Shown: positions 7,959-15,930 of the stretch, piece after piece
Numbering within the stretch: the first letter of the stretch is position 1
How the letters are laid out: each line of letters starts with the position of its first letter
Assembly (NCBI GenBank): GCA_964609965.1
Contig: CAZSTS010000005.1
Coordinates: 62,001-126,000, forward strand
DNA: 64,000 bases
Direction of reading: 5' to 3'
From: JAHJDR01 sp964609965
GTDB taxonomy: Bacteria; UBA10199; JADGCS01
The notes under the pieces: generated by a model
The model's database searches: none
The model's input: only the letters and a program-made list of their open reading frames with translations
Told to the model about the DNA's origin: nothing
Translations under genes and position numbers: made by a program

Positions 7959-10900
7959 TTATTTCTTCTTCTTCTGATCTGTATGAAATTTTGGCAAGTT
8001 CTCATCGAGTTCACCAGGACGGTCATGACAGCCACCACAATCAAAGCGATCTGTGAAGTCAGGTCTTAGCATTTTATTGTCATCTCCTACGCGAGATCCA
8101 TCGTGCGCTTCTACGTGACAATCATCACATTCTAGTGGTCCAAATTCTCCACCAGGTTTAAAAGCGTTACCATTAATATGATCTGTAAATCTGATTTGTG
8201 GATCTGTTGTGCCGTCAGTGTGGCAGCTTTCACATGTTGGCGTAAAACTTGCTTCGGAGTGACAGTCAGTACAAGATTCTTCACTATGTCCTGCTTGAGC
8301 CACAGCGCGTTCTTCTTCTTCGTGACAGTTAGTGCAATTATCGAGACTGGCTTCTCTTAAGGCATGCGCTTCACCATGGCATTCACTACAATTATCAAGT
8401 CCACTTTGCCCAGAATGCAGAGGATGGCCACCAGGTTGACCGCGTCTTCGAACAAATTCACTAGGAATTGGATTTTCACCACCAGCACTATGACAATAAG
8501 TACAACCGCCGTCTAAGAGTGCTGAGGGAGCTCTTCTGCCTTGCTCAAAATGAACACCATGACAACCAAGACACATGATTTCTGATGCATCAGTTACTTC
8601 GGAATGACCGCCAGTAACTTCGTCATGACAATCAATGCAGACGGAAATGTTTTCTTCTTCAGAGTTTCTGACTAGACTTTCACTCGTATCACTAGCCATG
8701 CCGTGACAGGTAGCGCATCCTACGATTTGTTCATTACCCGTCATAATTGAAGCGCTGGTTACGTCTGTTGGATCTATTGCAAAACTACCAAGAGGGTGAT
8801 TGAAATCAGTTGTGCTTCTGCCTTCGTGGCATGTGAAGCAGGCTTCTTCTCCATCTTCGGAATCTCTTATTAAATAATCATTAGGTGTGGCATGAGTTTG
8901 ATGACAGACATAACATCCAGCGCCCAATTCTGAAGCTAAAGCACGAGATCTTCGATCTGGACGCTCTCCCATTTCTTCTCTTAAGGTTGCTCCCATGGGG
9001 TGAGCGTATTGAAGATCAAAAGCAGAAGATGTTTGATGTGCTTCATCTTCACCGTGACAGGTGACACAAATTTGAGTCACACCTTGATCAGGATTTTCAA
9101 GTCTTAAGGCCCCGTGTTCGAGATAAGTGGTATCTTTTGGTTCTCCATGTTCTTCCCCATGGTGTGGGTGTAGGTCATGACAGTCTGCGCATGTCATTTC
9201 TGTTGCAGAGAGAAGGTGATCACCTGATACCCTGGAATCTTCATCTATGGGGCCTACAAAATGACTCATGTAATTTTCGTCCCACATTTCTCTGTTGTCT
9301 TCTACAAATCCAGTATGACAAACCTGACAGCTTCTTCCATTATTACTAGCGGCAAAATCTCCTGGTTCAGCGAAGTAATGTGTTCTTAAAAAATTGGTGT
9401 CTCCATTTGGGATAGCTGCGATAGTGGCTTCTTTTGAAATGGTAAACGTTGTTATGTGAGAACCTTTTTGATCTAAAAGGGCATAGCGTCTGCTATTTCC
9501 TGGTAGAGCGCGTATGGCCACTGGATTTTCAATAGAAAGAAAATAACCTTCATGAGAAACTGTGCCCAGACAGTTACCTTCCCAATCAAAGAGTTGAACA
9601 GCTCCAAAGGCATGGTCAGCTACGAGGAAATACCCCTCTGGTGTTATTGCCACTGATATGGGGGTTTTCATTGTTCCAGTTGAAAGGCCTGGTTGGCCAA
9701 AAGAAGCACTAAATGTTCCCTCTTGATCGAGGACATAAATCTTTTTTTGCAAAGGAGCTGCTGCTACAATCATACCATTACTCAATGTAAGATCTGTGAT
9801 GAGTTGAAAGTCATCTGCTTCGGGATCTAGATTTGAAAGCCAATTGATCTCGCCGCTATCAAGGTTGATTCTGGCAATGGTATTGTGCTCGCCACCAACA
9901 AATAGGTATCCATCTGCTTCTAGGACGCAAACTGGTGAGAGATCGCGAGGAACTGTACCTTGTATTGGTGGGGGTGATATGGTTATTTTTCCCGCGATCT
10001 GTCCAGCTTCATTGACTTGGGCTATACAGGCTGAAGTTTCTTCATTCGCAGGATTAGGATATGTGATCCAGTAACCACCTTCTGATCTTGGAAAAATACG
10101 AACAGGTCTGCCCATGGCGCCATCGTTGTTTCCTGTGATTTCAACAACCCTATTTTCGGAACCGTTTTTTACAATAAATCTGTTTTGATAACCATCAAGG
10201 ACAATAAAGCTTCCATTTTCTAAAGGAAGAATGTCTGTGGGTTGGTTAGCAGGAATGTCTGAATAGGTGTTGACCTGTTCAGTTTGCACAAGGGCAAGGT
10301 CTCTGGTTGAGGTATATTCCCAATCATTGTTTGGCTCTAAAATTCCCACTGCCATTGAAGTACAAAAATTCACTACATTGCTTGGGTTGATACCAAGTCT
10401 CACTTCTTCATCAAGTAGTCCCCAAAAAGTTGTTCTCACTTCGTGTCTCGAAGACCACCAGCCAGTGGCAGGGGGTTGAGCAGAAGCAGTTGCTGGTGTT
10501 TGTGCAGAAATAGCGTTTTCTTCTTGTATAGGAGCTGTTCTGATAAGACTAACTTCATTATTAGCAGGATTGACTTTTACTATCTCGCCATTACGACCTG
10601 TGATAAATAAATAGCCATTCGATTCAAGGGCAAGCAATGGTAAAATATCATGTTGTGGAACAGCAAGTGAAATAGACTGAATGACGCGACCTTTTTTATC
10701 AATCGCGGCTACGAATCCAGACCCATCACCTGGGCCAGAATAGGTTACCCAAAAGCCTTCTCCAGTTCTTTGCGTCATTTGAATAGGAGTGCCCCAAGTT
10801 TGATCACTTTTGATTTCAATGGTGGAAGTTTCGCCTTCTTTGGTTACAATAAATCTGTTATTTGCGGTATCAAGTTTGTAGGTAGATCCATCACGTAAAG

Positions 10901-11234
10901 TAATTTCAGGTGCAACTTGCGTGTATTCTGTTTGTGGACTTACATCATCAGAGGGTTCAGAAGCGCCAGCGGTAAGTGGTGGAACAATGGCTGCTGCTAA
11001 TGAAATTTGGGGAGTGGATTCTGGTGTTGTTTCTTTAGGTGTTGCTGTGTCTTCGACTTCATCTGTAGCTAAGCTCTCTACAAATTCATCGTATTCTTGC
11101 CCAGCCCATTCTACAAAATCATCATAACTTTCTTCAGCTTTATGAATAAGATCTGCAGCGACAGCATTTCTGTTTTCCCAAAGTTGATCAGCGGCATCTT
11201 TGTAGGTGCCAAGTTTTTGTAAAATTTCTACCAT
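7959..11234 (-). CDS. Beta-propeller (NHL-like) multiheme cytochrome c, 15 CxxCH, no visible signal peptide
   Basis: This 1091-aa protein begins with an acidic helical region (about 1-60), then a Thr/Pro-rich linker. Blade-like repeats follow at about 110-620 (YLFITGRNGEIVKVNPAN, GYFLVADHAFGAVQLFDWEG), typical of NHL/six-bladed propellers. The last third holds 15 CxxCH motifs, from CQVCH to CGGCH; several are followed by His-rich or HxxH segments as in outer-surface decaheme-type proteins. Its expected role is extracytoplasmic electron transfer. Odd: the N-terminus MVEILQKLGTYKDAADQLWE is not a signal peptide, and the frame upstream closes after 13 codons (stop at 11274-11276). Export would therefore need another route or a different start. 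It converges with the plus-strand cytochrome operon. Confidence 0.85.
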   Translation of the reverse strand: MVEILQKLGTYKDAADQLWENRNAVAADLIHKAEESYDDFVEWAGQEYDEFVESLATDEVEDTATPKETTPESTPQISLAAAIVPPLTAGASEPSDDVSPQTEYTQVAPEITLRDGSTYKLDTANNRFIVTKEGETSTIEIKSDQTWGTPIQMTQRTGEGFWVTYSGPGDGSGFVAAIDKKGRVIQSISLAVPQHDILPLLALESNGYLFITGRNGEIVKVNPANNEVSLIRTAPIQEENAISAQTPATASAQPPATGWWSSRHEVRTTFWGLLDEEVRLGINPSNVVNFCTSMAVGILEPNNDWEYTSTRDLALVQTEQVNTYSDIPANQPTDILPLENGSFIVLDGYQNRFIVKNGSENRVVEITGNNDGAMGRPVRIFPRSEGGYWITYPNPANEETSACIAQVNEAGQIAGKITISPPPIQGTVPRDLSPVCVLEADGYLFVGGEHNTIARINLDSGEINWLSNLDPEADDFQLITDLTLSNGMIVAAAPLQKKIYVLDQEGTFSASFGQPGLSTGTMKTPISVAITPEGYFLVADHAFGAVQLFDWEGNCLGTVSHEGYFLSIENPVAIRALPGNSRRYALLDQKGSHITTFTISKEATIAAIPNGDTNFLRTHYFAEPGDFAASNNGRSCQVCHTGFVEDNREMWDENYMSHFVGPIDEDSRVSGDHLLSATEMTCADCHDLHPHHGEEHGEPKDTTYLEHGALRLENPDQGVTQICVTCHGEDEAHQTSSAFDLQYAHPMGATLREEMGERPDRRSRALASELGAGCYVCHQTHATPNDYLIRDSEDGEEACFTCHEGRSTTDFNHPLGSFAIDPTDVTSASIMTGNEQIVGCATCHGMASDTSESLVRNSEEENISVCIDCHDEVTGGHSEVTDASEIMCLGCHGVHFEQGRRAPSALLDGGCTYCHSAGGENPIPSEFVRRRGQPGGHPLHSGQSGLDNCSECHGEAHALREASLDNCTNCHEEEERAVAQAGHSEESCTDCHSEASFTPTCESCHTDGTTDPQIRFTDHINGNAFKPGGEFGPLECDDCHVEAHDGSRVGDDNKMLRPDFTDRFDCGGCHDRPGELDENLPKFHTDQKKKK

Positions 11235-11662
11235 AAGATCATATGTAAAGTAACTGAACCCCTGAAAACCTAACTACTAAATTCGCTAAATCATAAATGA
11301 TATAGCCTGCAGATTTACATTGTCGTTGTTTAAACGTCACAAGGCTCCACGCTTTCGCCTTGTGTTTTATATATACTATCGCGCACTTACGTGGGCTCGT
11401 AAAACTCACCCACAGCTTTATTATTGGCAATTATCACGAAAAGTTGCGTGTTGTTTCATGATAAATGTCATGTTTAATAAAGCAATAAAAACAACAGCAT
11501 AGACGTGTAATTTGGCGATTTTGAGCCCAAAAGAGAGGGTATTTTGGGCACTTTTGTGCCCCTACGTTATCGGGCGGGCACAGGGACCCGCCCCTACTTT
11601 ACATTTTGTTTTTTCTCTATTATCCAGAATTTCCCAATAATAGGGATTGTCTTAATCTTTTC
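11235..11662. repeat. Intergenic region with palindromic repeats
   Basis: No gene is seen. The inverted repeat CACAAGGC...GCCTTGTG (11338-11364) belongs to a hairpin family also present at 60999-61023. GGGCACTTTTGTGCCC (11546-11561) and GGGCGGG...CCCGCCC (11572-11593) form a GC-rich pair of the sort found in dispersed bacterial intergenic repeats. The TPP riboswitch begins immediately downstream. Confidence 0.55.
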
Positions 11663-11743
11663 ATACAGGGGTGCCGTAAAGGCTGAGAGTTCTTTTGAAC
11701 AACCCTTTGAACCTGATCTGGTTAACACCAGCGGAGGGAGTCT
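11663..11743 (+). promoter_or_regulatory. TPP (thiamine pyrophosphate) riboswitch, THI element
   Basis: All the conserved blocks are present in order: GGGGTGCC (11669-11676), GGCTGAGAG (11681-11689), ACCCTTTGAACCTGATCTGG (11702-11721), the P5-like hairpin CTGGTTAACACCAG (11718-11731), and GCGGAGGGAGTC (11731-11742). These match the thi-box consensus, including the TGAGA pyrimidine-sensing core and the CTGATCTGG/ACCAGCG pyrophosphate-sensing helix. The variable P3 stem is short (GCC/GGC with a GTAAA loop). The 3' GGAGGGA strand lies about 10 nt before the GTG start of the next gene and is its only Shine-Dalgarno. TPP binding should therefore sequester the ribosome site, which is translational control. 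No T-rich terminator is seen. Confidence 0.95.
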
Positions 11744-11748
11744 TTTTA

Positions 11749-13206
11749 GTGAATGTTCTTAGTTATGCATCTTCGGGGTTTGGATCTTTCTACCAAACAG
11801 CATCAAGTTGGTTATCGAACACATCAACTCGTGTGCTGACAAGCATGGGTTATGGTGTTCAAACTATGGCCGATGTTGGTGCATCCTCTCTTTCACACAC
11901 AGGTAATGCAAGATTAAGTGTAGGGGCTACTCAACAAGCACATCTCTCTGCACCCATGCAGGCATCAGTGATGCAGACATCAACAATGGAAGCAGAGGAT
12001 GATCTTTTAGCTCTCGAAACTACAAGACCTCCATTAAAAGTTGTACAACCGCCTGAAGGTTCTCCAGAAAAATCAACTTCCATACAACCTATTGATGCCT
12101 ATCACCTGTACCGAAGTTCACTTGGGCTTGCGCTTAGATTTGGGGCGCATTGGGCGGCCACACCTTTTATGTATGCAGGTAGAAAAGCCTTAATGGCGAG
12201 TCTTTATTTTAGAGGAGAACAACCAGAGACCTTTACAAGTATCAGCGGCAATCCCTTGGCTGACGAACCCATACCACTTGATCCCATGGCTTTACGCTTT
12301 GATGGTGCCACTGATGTTGGGATAGCTTATGGTTGCTGGGCTCCGGTCAACATTGCCTCAATTGCCTTGGATCTGTATCTCTTGCGAAAACTTGATGAAC
12401 TTTATGCTACGGAACAAATTTCTTACGACTCTTTTGTAGAACAGAGAAGACTAATTCTATTTTGTCTCAAGTCTAATGCTGCGATGTTGGCTAGCACAGT
12501 CCTTTTGGTCGGGTCGTTTCTCTACATGGGGACGCAAGGTCATTCGGAGGCTGTGGGTCTGGGATTACTGGCTGCAACTCAGGCTGGAAACGTAGGGGCG
12601 CATGCTGTCATGTTTCGTCGTAATATGTTGTTAAGAGCGCACAAGGATAAGGTAGAAAAAGTAAATGGGGAAGATGATTCCACAGCTAGTTCGGTTTACA
12701 CTGTTCAGGCAGGCTCTTTTGCAGCTTTTGCTGGTTTATCAACGTTCTTACTCGTTAAGGCGGCTTTTTTTTCAGATTCCATTTCCATGGCCAATGACAT
12801 TCTCATGGGAGCAACACATTATCCTTGGTGGGTTTTAGGTGGGTTGATCGCGTTAAGAGGAGTGGCCAATACTTCGGCACTCATAAAGTCTGCAAAGAAG
12901 TTTTTGGTAGGGAGACGTGAACTCAGAAAAAACCAAGGTTCTAAAATAGATGATGCTGACGCTAAAGAAAGGCTTACAGAAGCCAAAGGACAGACTGTTG
13001 CTGGGGCAGCTGGTGTTCTGGGTTCTTTTTTGCTCATTGGTGCTCTGGCTTTATCTCATCCAGCTGTTTCTTATAAGGCGCCTTGGATAAAAGTAGCTGC
13101 CACAAGTGTTTTTCTTTTTGGTGCGGTTCCTAGCCTGAGAGTATTATTTAATAGAGAAGTTTGGAAAAATGGTTTTTTGAATGCGTTGGGGAAATTGAAG
13201 AAGTAA
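11749..13206 (+). CDS. Riboswitch-controlled polytopic membrane protein of unknown function
   Basis: The start is taken as GTG at 11749 because the riboswitch occupies DNA up to about 11743 and its GGAGGG is suitably spaced; this gives 485 aa. No known family is recognised. The first about 110 residues are Ser/Thr/Ala-rich with no signal peptide. Hydrophobic segments then recur at about 123-145, 195-220, 245-270, 270-285, 325-350, 365-380, 420-440 and 445-465, suggesting 6-8 membrane helices separated by charged loops. Thiamine control implies a role in thiamine or precursor uptake, salvage or use, but no thiamine transporter signature (ThiT, PnuT, ThiW/YkoE type) is visible. Function from context is inference only. 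It converges with the lipoprotein gene at 13241. Confidence 0.75.
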   Translation: MNVLSYASSGFGSFYQTASSWLSNTSTRVLTSMGYGVQTMADVGASSLSHTGNARLSVGATQQAHLSAPMQASVMQTSTMEAEDDLLALETTRPPLKVVQPPEGSPEKSTSIQPIDAYHLYRSSLGLALRFGAHWAATPFMYAGRKALMASLYFRGEQPETFTSISGNPLADEPIPLDPMALRFDGATDVGIAYGCWAPVNIASIALDLYLLRKLDELYATEQISYDSFVEQRRLILFCLKSNAAMLASTVLLVGSFLYMGTQGHSEAVGLGLLAATQAGNVGAHAVMFRRNMLLRAHKDKVEKVNGEDDSTASSVYTVQAGSFAAFAGLSTFLLVKAAFFSDSISMANDILMGATHYPWWVLGGLIALRGVANTSALIKSAKKFLVGRRELRKNQGSKIDDADAKERLTEAKGQTVAGAAGVLGSFLLIGALALSHPAVSYKAPWIKVAATSVFLFGAVPSLRVLFNREVWKNGFLNALGKLKK

Positions 13207-13240
13207 ATTTATATTATATAGTCAATTAGTTGCGCTGAAC

Positions 13241-14482
13241 TCACTCATCCTCCTCATCTTCCTCTTCTTGCATATAAGTAAGATAACGAATTGAAGCTTC
13301 GCCAAAAGCTGCGTCTTCAAGTGTGCCGTCATCAACTAAGTTATAGATCCCCTTTATTTGGCACATTAAGTAGCGTTGAGCTAAACGAATTTCTGTTGTG
13401 ATCAAGCCATAGACCCCGTTCACCATACAGGCATAGTTTTCATCTGTTTCATCGTCATTGCAATCAGATAGATTGGCTTCTCCTAGGTCCCAGGCATCAT
13501 TTTGATCTATGCAATCAGAGGCCCCAGCATCTTTCAAACCATCGCCTGTAGCTTCTACCGTAACAACATTACTTTCTTCATCTATTTCGCAATCCCATTC
13601 TTGTTCAAAGGCTATGGTGTCTTGCATAACGGTAGCCTCGGGTTTAGCTTCGACAAGGGTATTATAGACATCATCATAATCATCATCATTTGTCTGATCT
13701 TTTTCATAAAAGCTTTTTTTGCCTTTACTAGAAATCTTGTCTAGGTTTTCTAGTGCTTCAGAAGTTTTGGATCGTTTAATAAATTGAAGAAATGCAGGGA
13801 CAGCAATGCCATCAAGAACACCGATTGTGGAGACAACAATGAGTTGGTTTTCTAAAATTGTGCCTTTTAGAGGTTTTTTGAGAAGAGTGCTTTCAGAACT
13901 TTCAAAACTATTATTATAAGAGGCTGTCATTGTATTCATTTTCATTGACCCTTCAGCTGACAGTGTAGCAGTTACTGTATCCTGACTGATGAGATCAATA
14001 GTAGAGTAGTAGTCTTCATCATTTGGGGAAAGCATTGATGTTCTAAATTGTAAATCAATATCCATCTGCTCATTTTTGACTTGGAGTATTCCTGTATAAT
14101 CATGGTTTTCAGTATCATATGTATAAGCAGCATAACCAACTTGATTTCCTTCAACGCATTGATAAACATTTACCTCGCCTAAACCACTAGTCACCAATTT
14201 AAGATACACAGCATGTTCATTAATAACATTTTCTTCTTCTGTTAGCGATTTGATAAGAGTCGCACTAAAATCTATTTCTTCTCCCTCAAAATCTTGATAC
14301 ATATAGTCGATTGTCATTGGATCAGAACTAGGGATGTTGGCTAGCATTGTTTCATTATCTTCTATCTCTACAACAGGTTCGCCTGCTGCTACTCCATCTT
14401 CAGAATCAGAAGATTGTTGTGCGCTACATGATAGGATCAGAAGAAAGATAGGTATGATAAGTAGAAATCGATACAGTTTCAC
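13241..14482 (-). CDS. Lipoprotein with an internal type IV pilin-like segment
   Basis: This 413-aa lipoprotein starts at a GTG (14482) preceded by AGGGGGA. Its signal peptide ends in lipobox LILSC (Cys19). Residues about 40-205 are a beta-rich domain of unknown type. Residues about 206-262 strikingly resemble a type IV pilin/pseudopilin N-terminus: a KG followed by a short segment, IVVSTIGVLDGIAVPAFLQF, then KRSKTSEALENL and a run resembling the KAYYE of pilins. In a true pilin this segment is at the extreme N-terminus after the prepilin peptidase site; here it is internal and carries polar substitutions (D224). The remaining about 150 residues are acidic with several Cys, like a pilin globular part. 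This looks like a lipoprotein-pilin fusion or a repurposed pilin; function unknown. Its promoter resembles that of the gene starting at 20085. Confidence 0.75.
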   Translation of the reverse strand: MKLYRFLLIIPIFLLILSCSAQQSSDSEDGVAAGEPVVEIEDNETMLANIPSSDPMTIDYMYQDFEGEEIDFSATLIKSLTEEENVINEHAVYLKLVTSGLGEVNVYQCVEGNQVGYAAYTYDTENHDYTGILQVKNEQMDIDLQFRTSMLSPNDEDYYSTIDLISQDTVTATLSAEGSMKMNTMTASYNNSFESSESTLLKKPLKGTILENQLIVVSTIGVLDGIAVPAFLQFIKRSKTSEALENLDKISSKGKKSFYEKDQTNDDDYDDVYNTLVEAKPEATVMQDTIAFEQEWDCEIDEESNVVTVEATGDGLKDAGASDCIDQNDAWDLGEANLSDCNDDETDENYACMVNGVYGLITTEIRLAQRYLMCQIKGIYNLVDDGTLEDAAFGEASIRYLTYMQEEEDEEDE

Positions 14483-14511
14483 GAAAATCCCCCTTTGAGA
14501 ATCTTCTCTAA

Positions 14512-14539
14512 ATTATAGCATATTCTTTCTGGAATGTAA
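14512..14539 (-). promoter_or_regulatory. Sigma-70-type promoter with extended -10 for the 14482 gene
   Basis: Read on the minus strand, TTACAT (14534-14539) is followed by a 16-nt spacer ending in TGC and then TATAAT (14512-14517), a perfect extended -10. The spacer TCCAGAAAGAATATGC is nearly identical to that of the promoter at 20115-20142, so the two genes are probably co-regulated. Confidence 0.7.
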
Positions 14540-14657
14540 TAATATACCAGCTGTTTTATGCGGCGTTATAACAGGTTAAAATCATTCAAGAAATACAAAA
14601 AGTGACGGACACCTTTTGAATTTCTTGGTACGTTTTATGCTAGAGTAGCAAGAGTGA

Positions 14658-15908
14658 TTATTTTATATGGATTTCGACGCGACGGTTATTTGTGCGTCCT
14701 TGTCTTGTCCTGTTTGATTCAATTGGATTGTCTTCACTAAAACCAAAAATACTTACATGAGTTTGTCTTGGCATATGCTCTTTGAGATAATTGTACACAG
14801 CTTGAGCACGCTTTTGACTTAAACTGTGATTGTATTTTTTGTTACCAAAACTATCTGCATAACCATTGAGCTCAATATGTTTAATCCATGTGTTGTCATG
14901 CAAAACATCTTCGATCTCTTTTAATGTTTGGCTGCCTTCAGGAGAAATAAAGAAACTGTCAGAATCAAAATACACAGTTTTTTCGACCATGTTTTTTATT
15001 TTTTGAACATAGCGCCGTGAAGGCTTCTTTTTATACGTCAAACTAAGAAAAGCACCATAGTGAGGAACGCCTGTTCCATAGGCTATTCCAAAACTGCCTG
15101 CTGTGTTGACGACAAAGTTTTTATATTTACCGATTTTCCATTGAAGACCGCTACGAATCTCGGTGGGAGAGGTGTCTTTGTCTTGAAAAAAATCAGTAAA
15201 AGGTGTGCGAGTGCTGACCTCGGTTGCGACAGAAAGAAAATCAAAAAGCCTAAAACTTGCAGCGCCAGATAAGAGAAACTGTTCGTCAAAAACAAGATTA
15301 TAAGCAGAGAACTTTTTTCGGATCAGGCCGCCTACATTAATAGCCCATGTGAATCTTTTACCAGTCTCTCCATCAAAAATAAATGAACCTCCACCAGTCA
15401 CACCATCTTCACCCATGAAATTAGCAGTATTGCCAGTAGGCAGAGTAATGAATGGAGCAAAAGCTATTCCCATGAAATATTTGCTGCGGTTGAGAAAGCG
15501 AATTTTTGTAGAGAGCTGAATGTCGCCAAGTCCACGCTCTGTTGTAGCAGCTGCTAATGTATCGGGGTTGATATTACGACTGTAGTAAACAACAGGAAGG
15601 TCTAAAGAAAAACCGATCCAATTCGTTATACCAATTGCCCCGTGGTAATGTTCGGCCAAAGAACGGCTAACAATTGAAGTGTTTGTGCCTCCAAGCATAG
15701 ACTCGAGGGGCTCGTGATTGTAAGTGAGGGTAGCACCAGCTGTCCAGTGCCAAGGGTAGAGTGTGTTTGAATCTAGAACTGTAAAAAAATCACCCCCATC
15801 AGAAACAGGGCGAGCTGTGATAGTGCTAAAACGATTTGCTGCAAGTGTTGTTGTGGAAGGAATGAGAAGAAAAAGAAAGATAGTAAGACAAAATAAATAG
15901 CGCTGCAT
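14658..15908 (-). CDS. OmpA-family outer-membrane protein (beta-barrel plus peptidoglycan-binding domain)
   Basis: This 416-aa protein has a Sec signal (about 1-23, ending TLAAN). An about 270-residue region of alternating beta-strands is consistent with an outer-membrane barrel. The C-terminal OmpA/MotB domain (about 308-416) has VYFDSDS, the ELNGYADSFGN loop, the LSQKRAQAVYNYL helix and NNRRVEI, the residues that contact diaminopimelate in this family. It is expected to tether the outer membrane to peptidoglycan. It lies 22 nt after the stop of the 15931-20085 gene on the same strand, so the two are likely co-transcribed. A paralogue with the same layout lies at 58135. Confidence 0.88.
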   Translation of the reverse strand: MQRYLFCLTIFLFLLIPSTTTLAANRFSTITARPVSDGGDFFTVLDSNTLYPWHWTAGATLTYNHEPLESMLGGTNTSIVSRSLAEHYHGAIGITNWIGFSLDLPVVYYSRNINPDTLAAATTERGLGDIQLSTKIRFLNRSKYFMGIAFAPFITLPTGNTANFMGEDGVTGGGSFIFDGETGKRFTWAINVGGLIRKKFSAYNLVFDEQFLLSGAASFRLFDFLSVATEVSTRTPFTDFFQDKDTSPTEIRSGLQWKIGKYKNFVVNTAGSFGIAYGTGVPHYGAFLSLTYKKKPSRRYVQKIKNMVEKTVYFDSDSFFISPEGSQTLKEIEDVLHDNTWIKHIELNGYADSFGNKKYNHSLSQKRAQAVYNYLKEHMPRQTHVSIFGFSEDNPIESNRTRQGRTNNRRVEIHIK

Positions 15909-15930
15909 GATAGCAGATTATTTAGTGAAA

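Noticed and set aside
11239..11502. Short open frames on both strands upstream of the propeller cytochrome, considered as a missing leader peptide or small gene
   Set aside because: Neither has a ribosome site or signal-like sequence, they lie over a palindromic repeat, and the minus-strand frame stops (TGA) before joining the cytochrome frame.
11544..11762. 72-codon open frame across the TPP riboswitch
   Set aside because: It is made of repeat and aptamer sequence; the conserved RNA elements explain the sequence better and no ribosome site precedes it.
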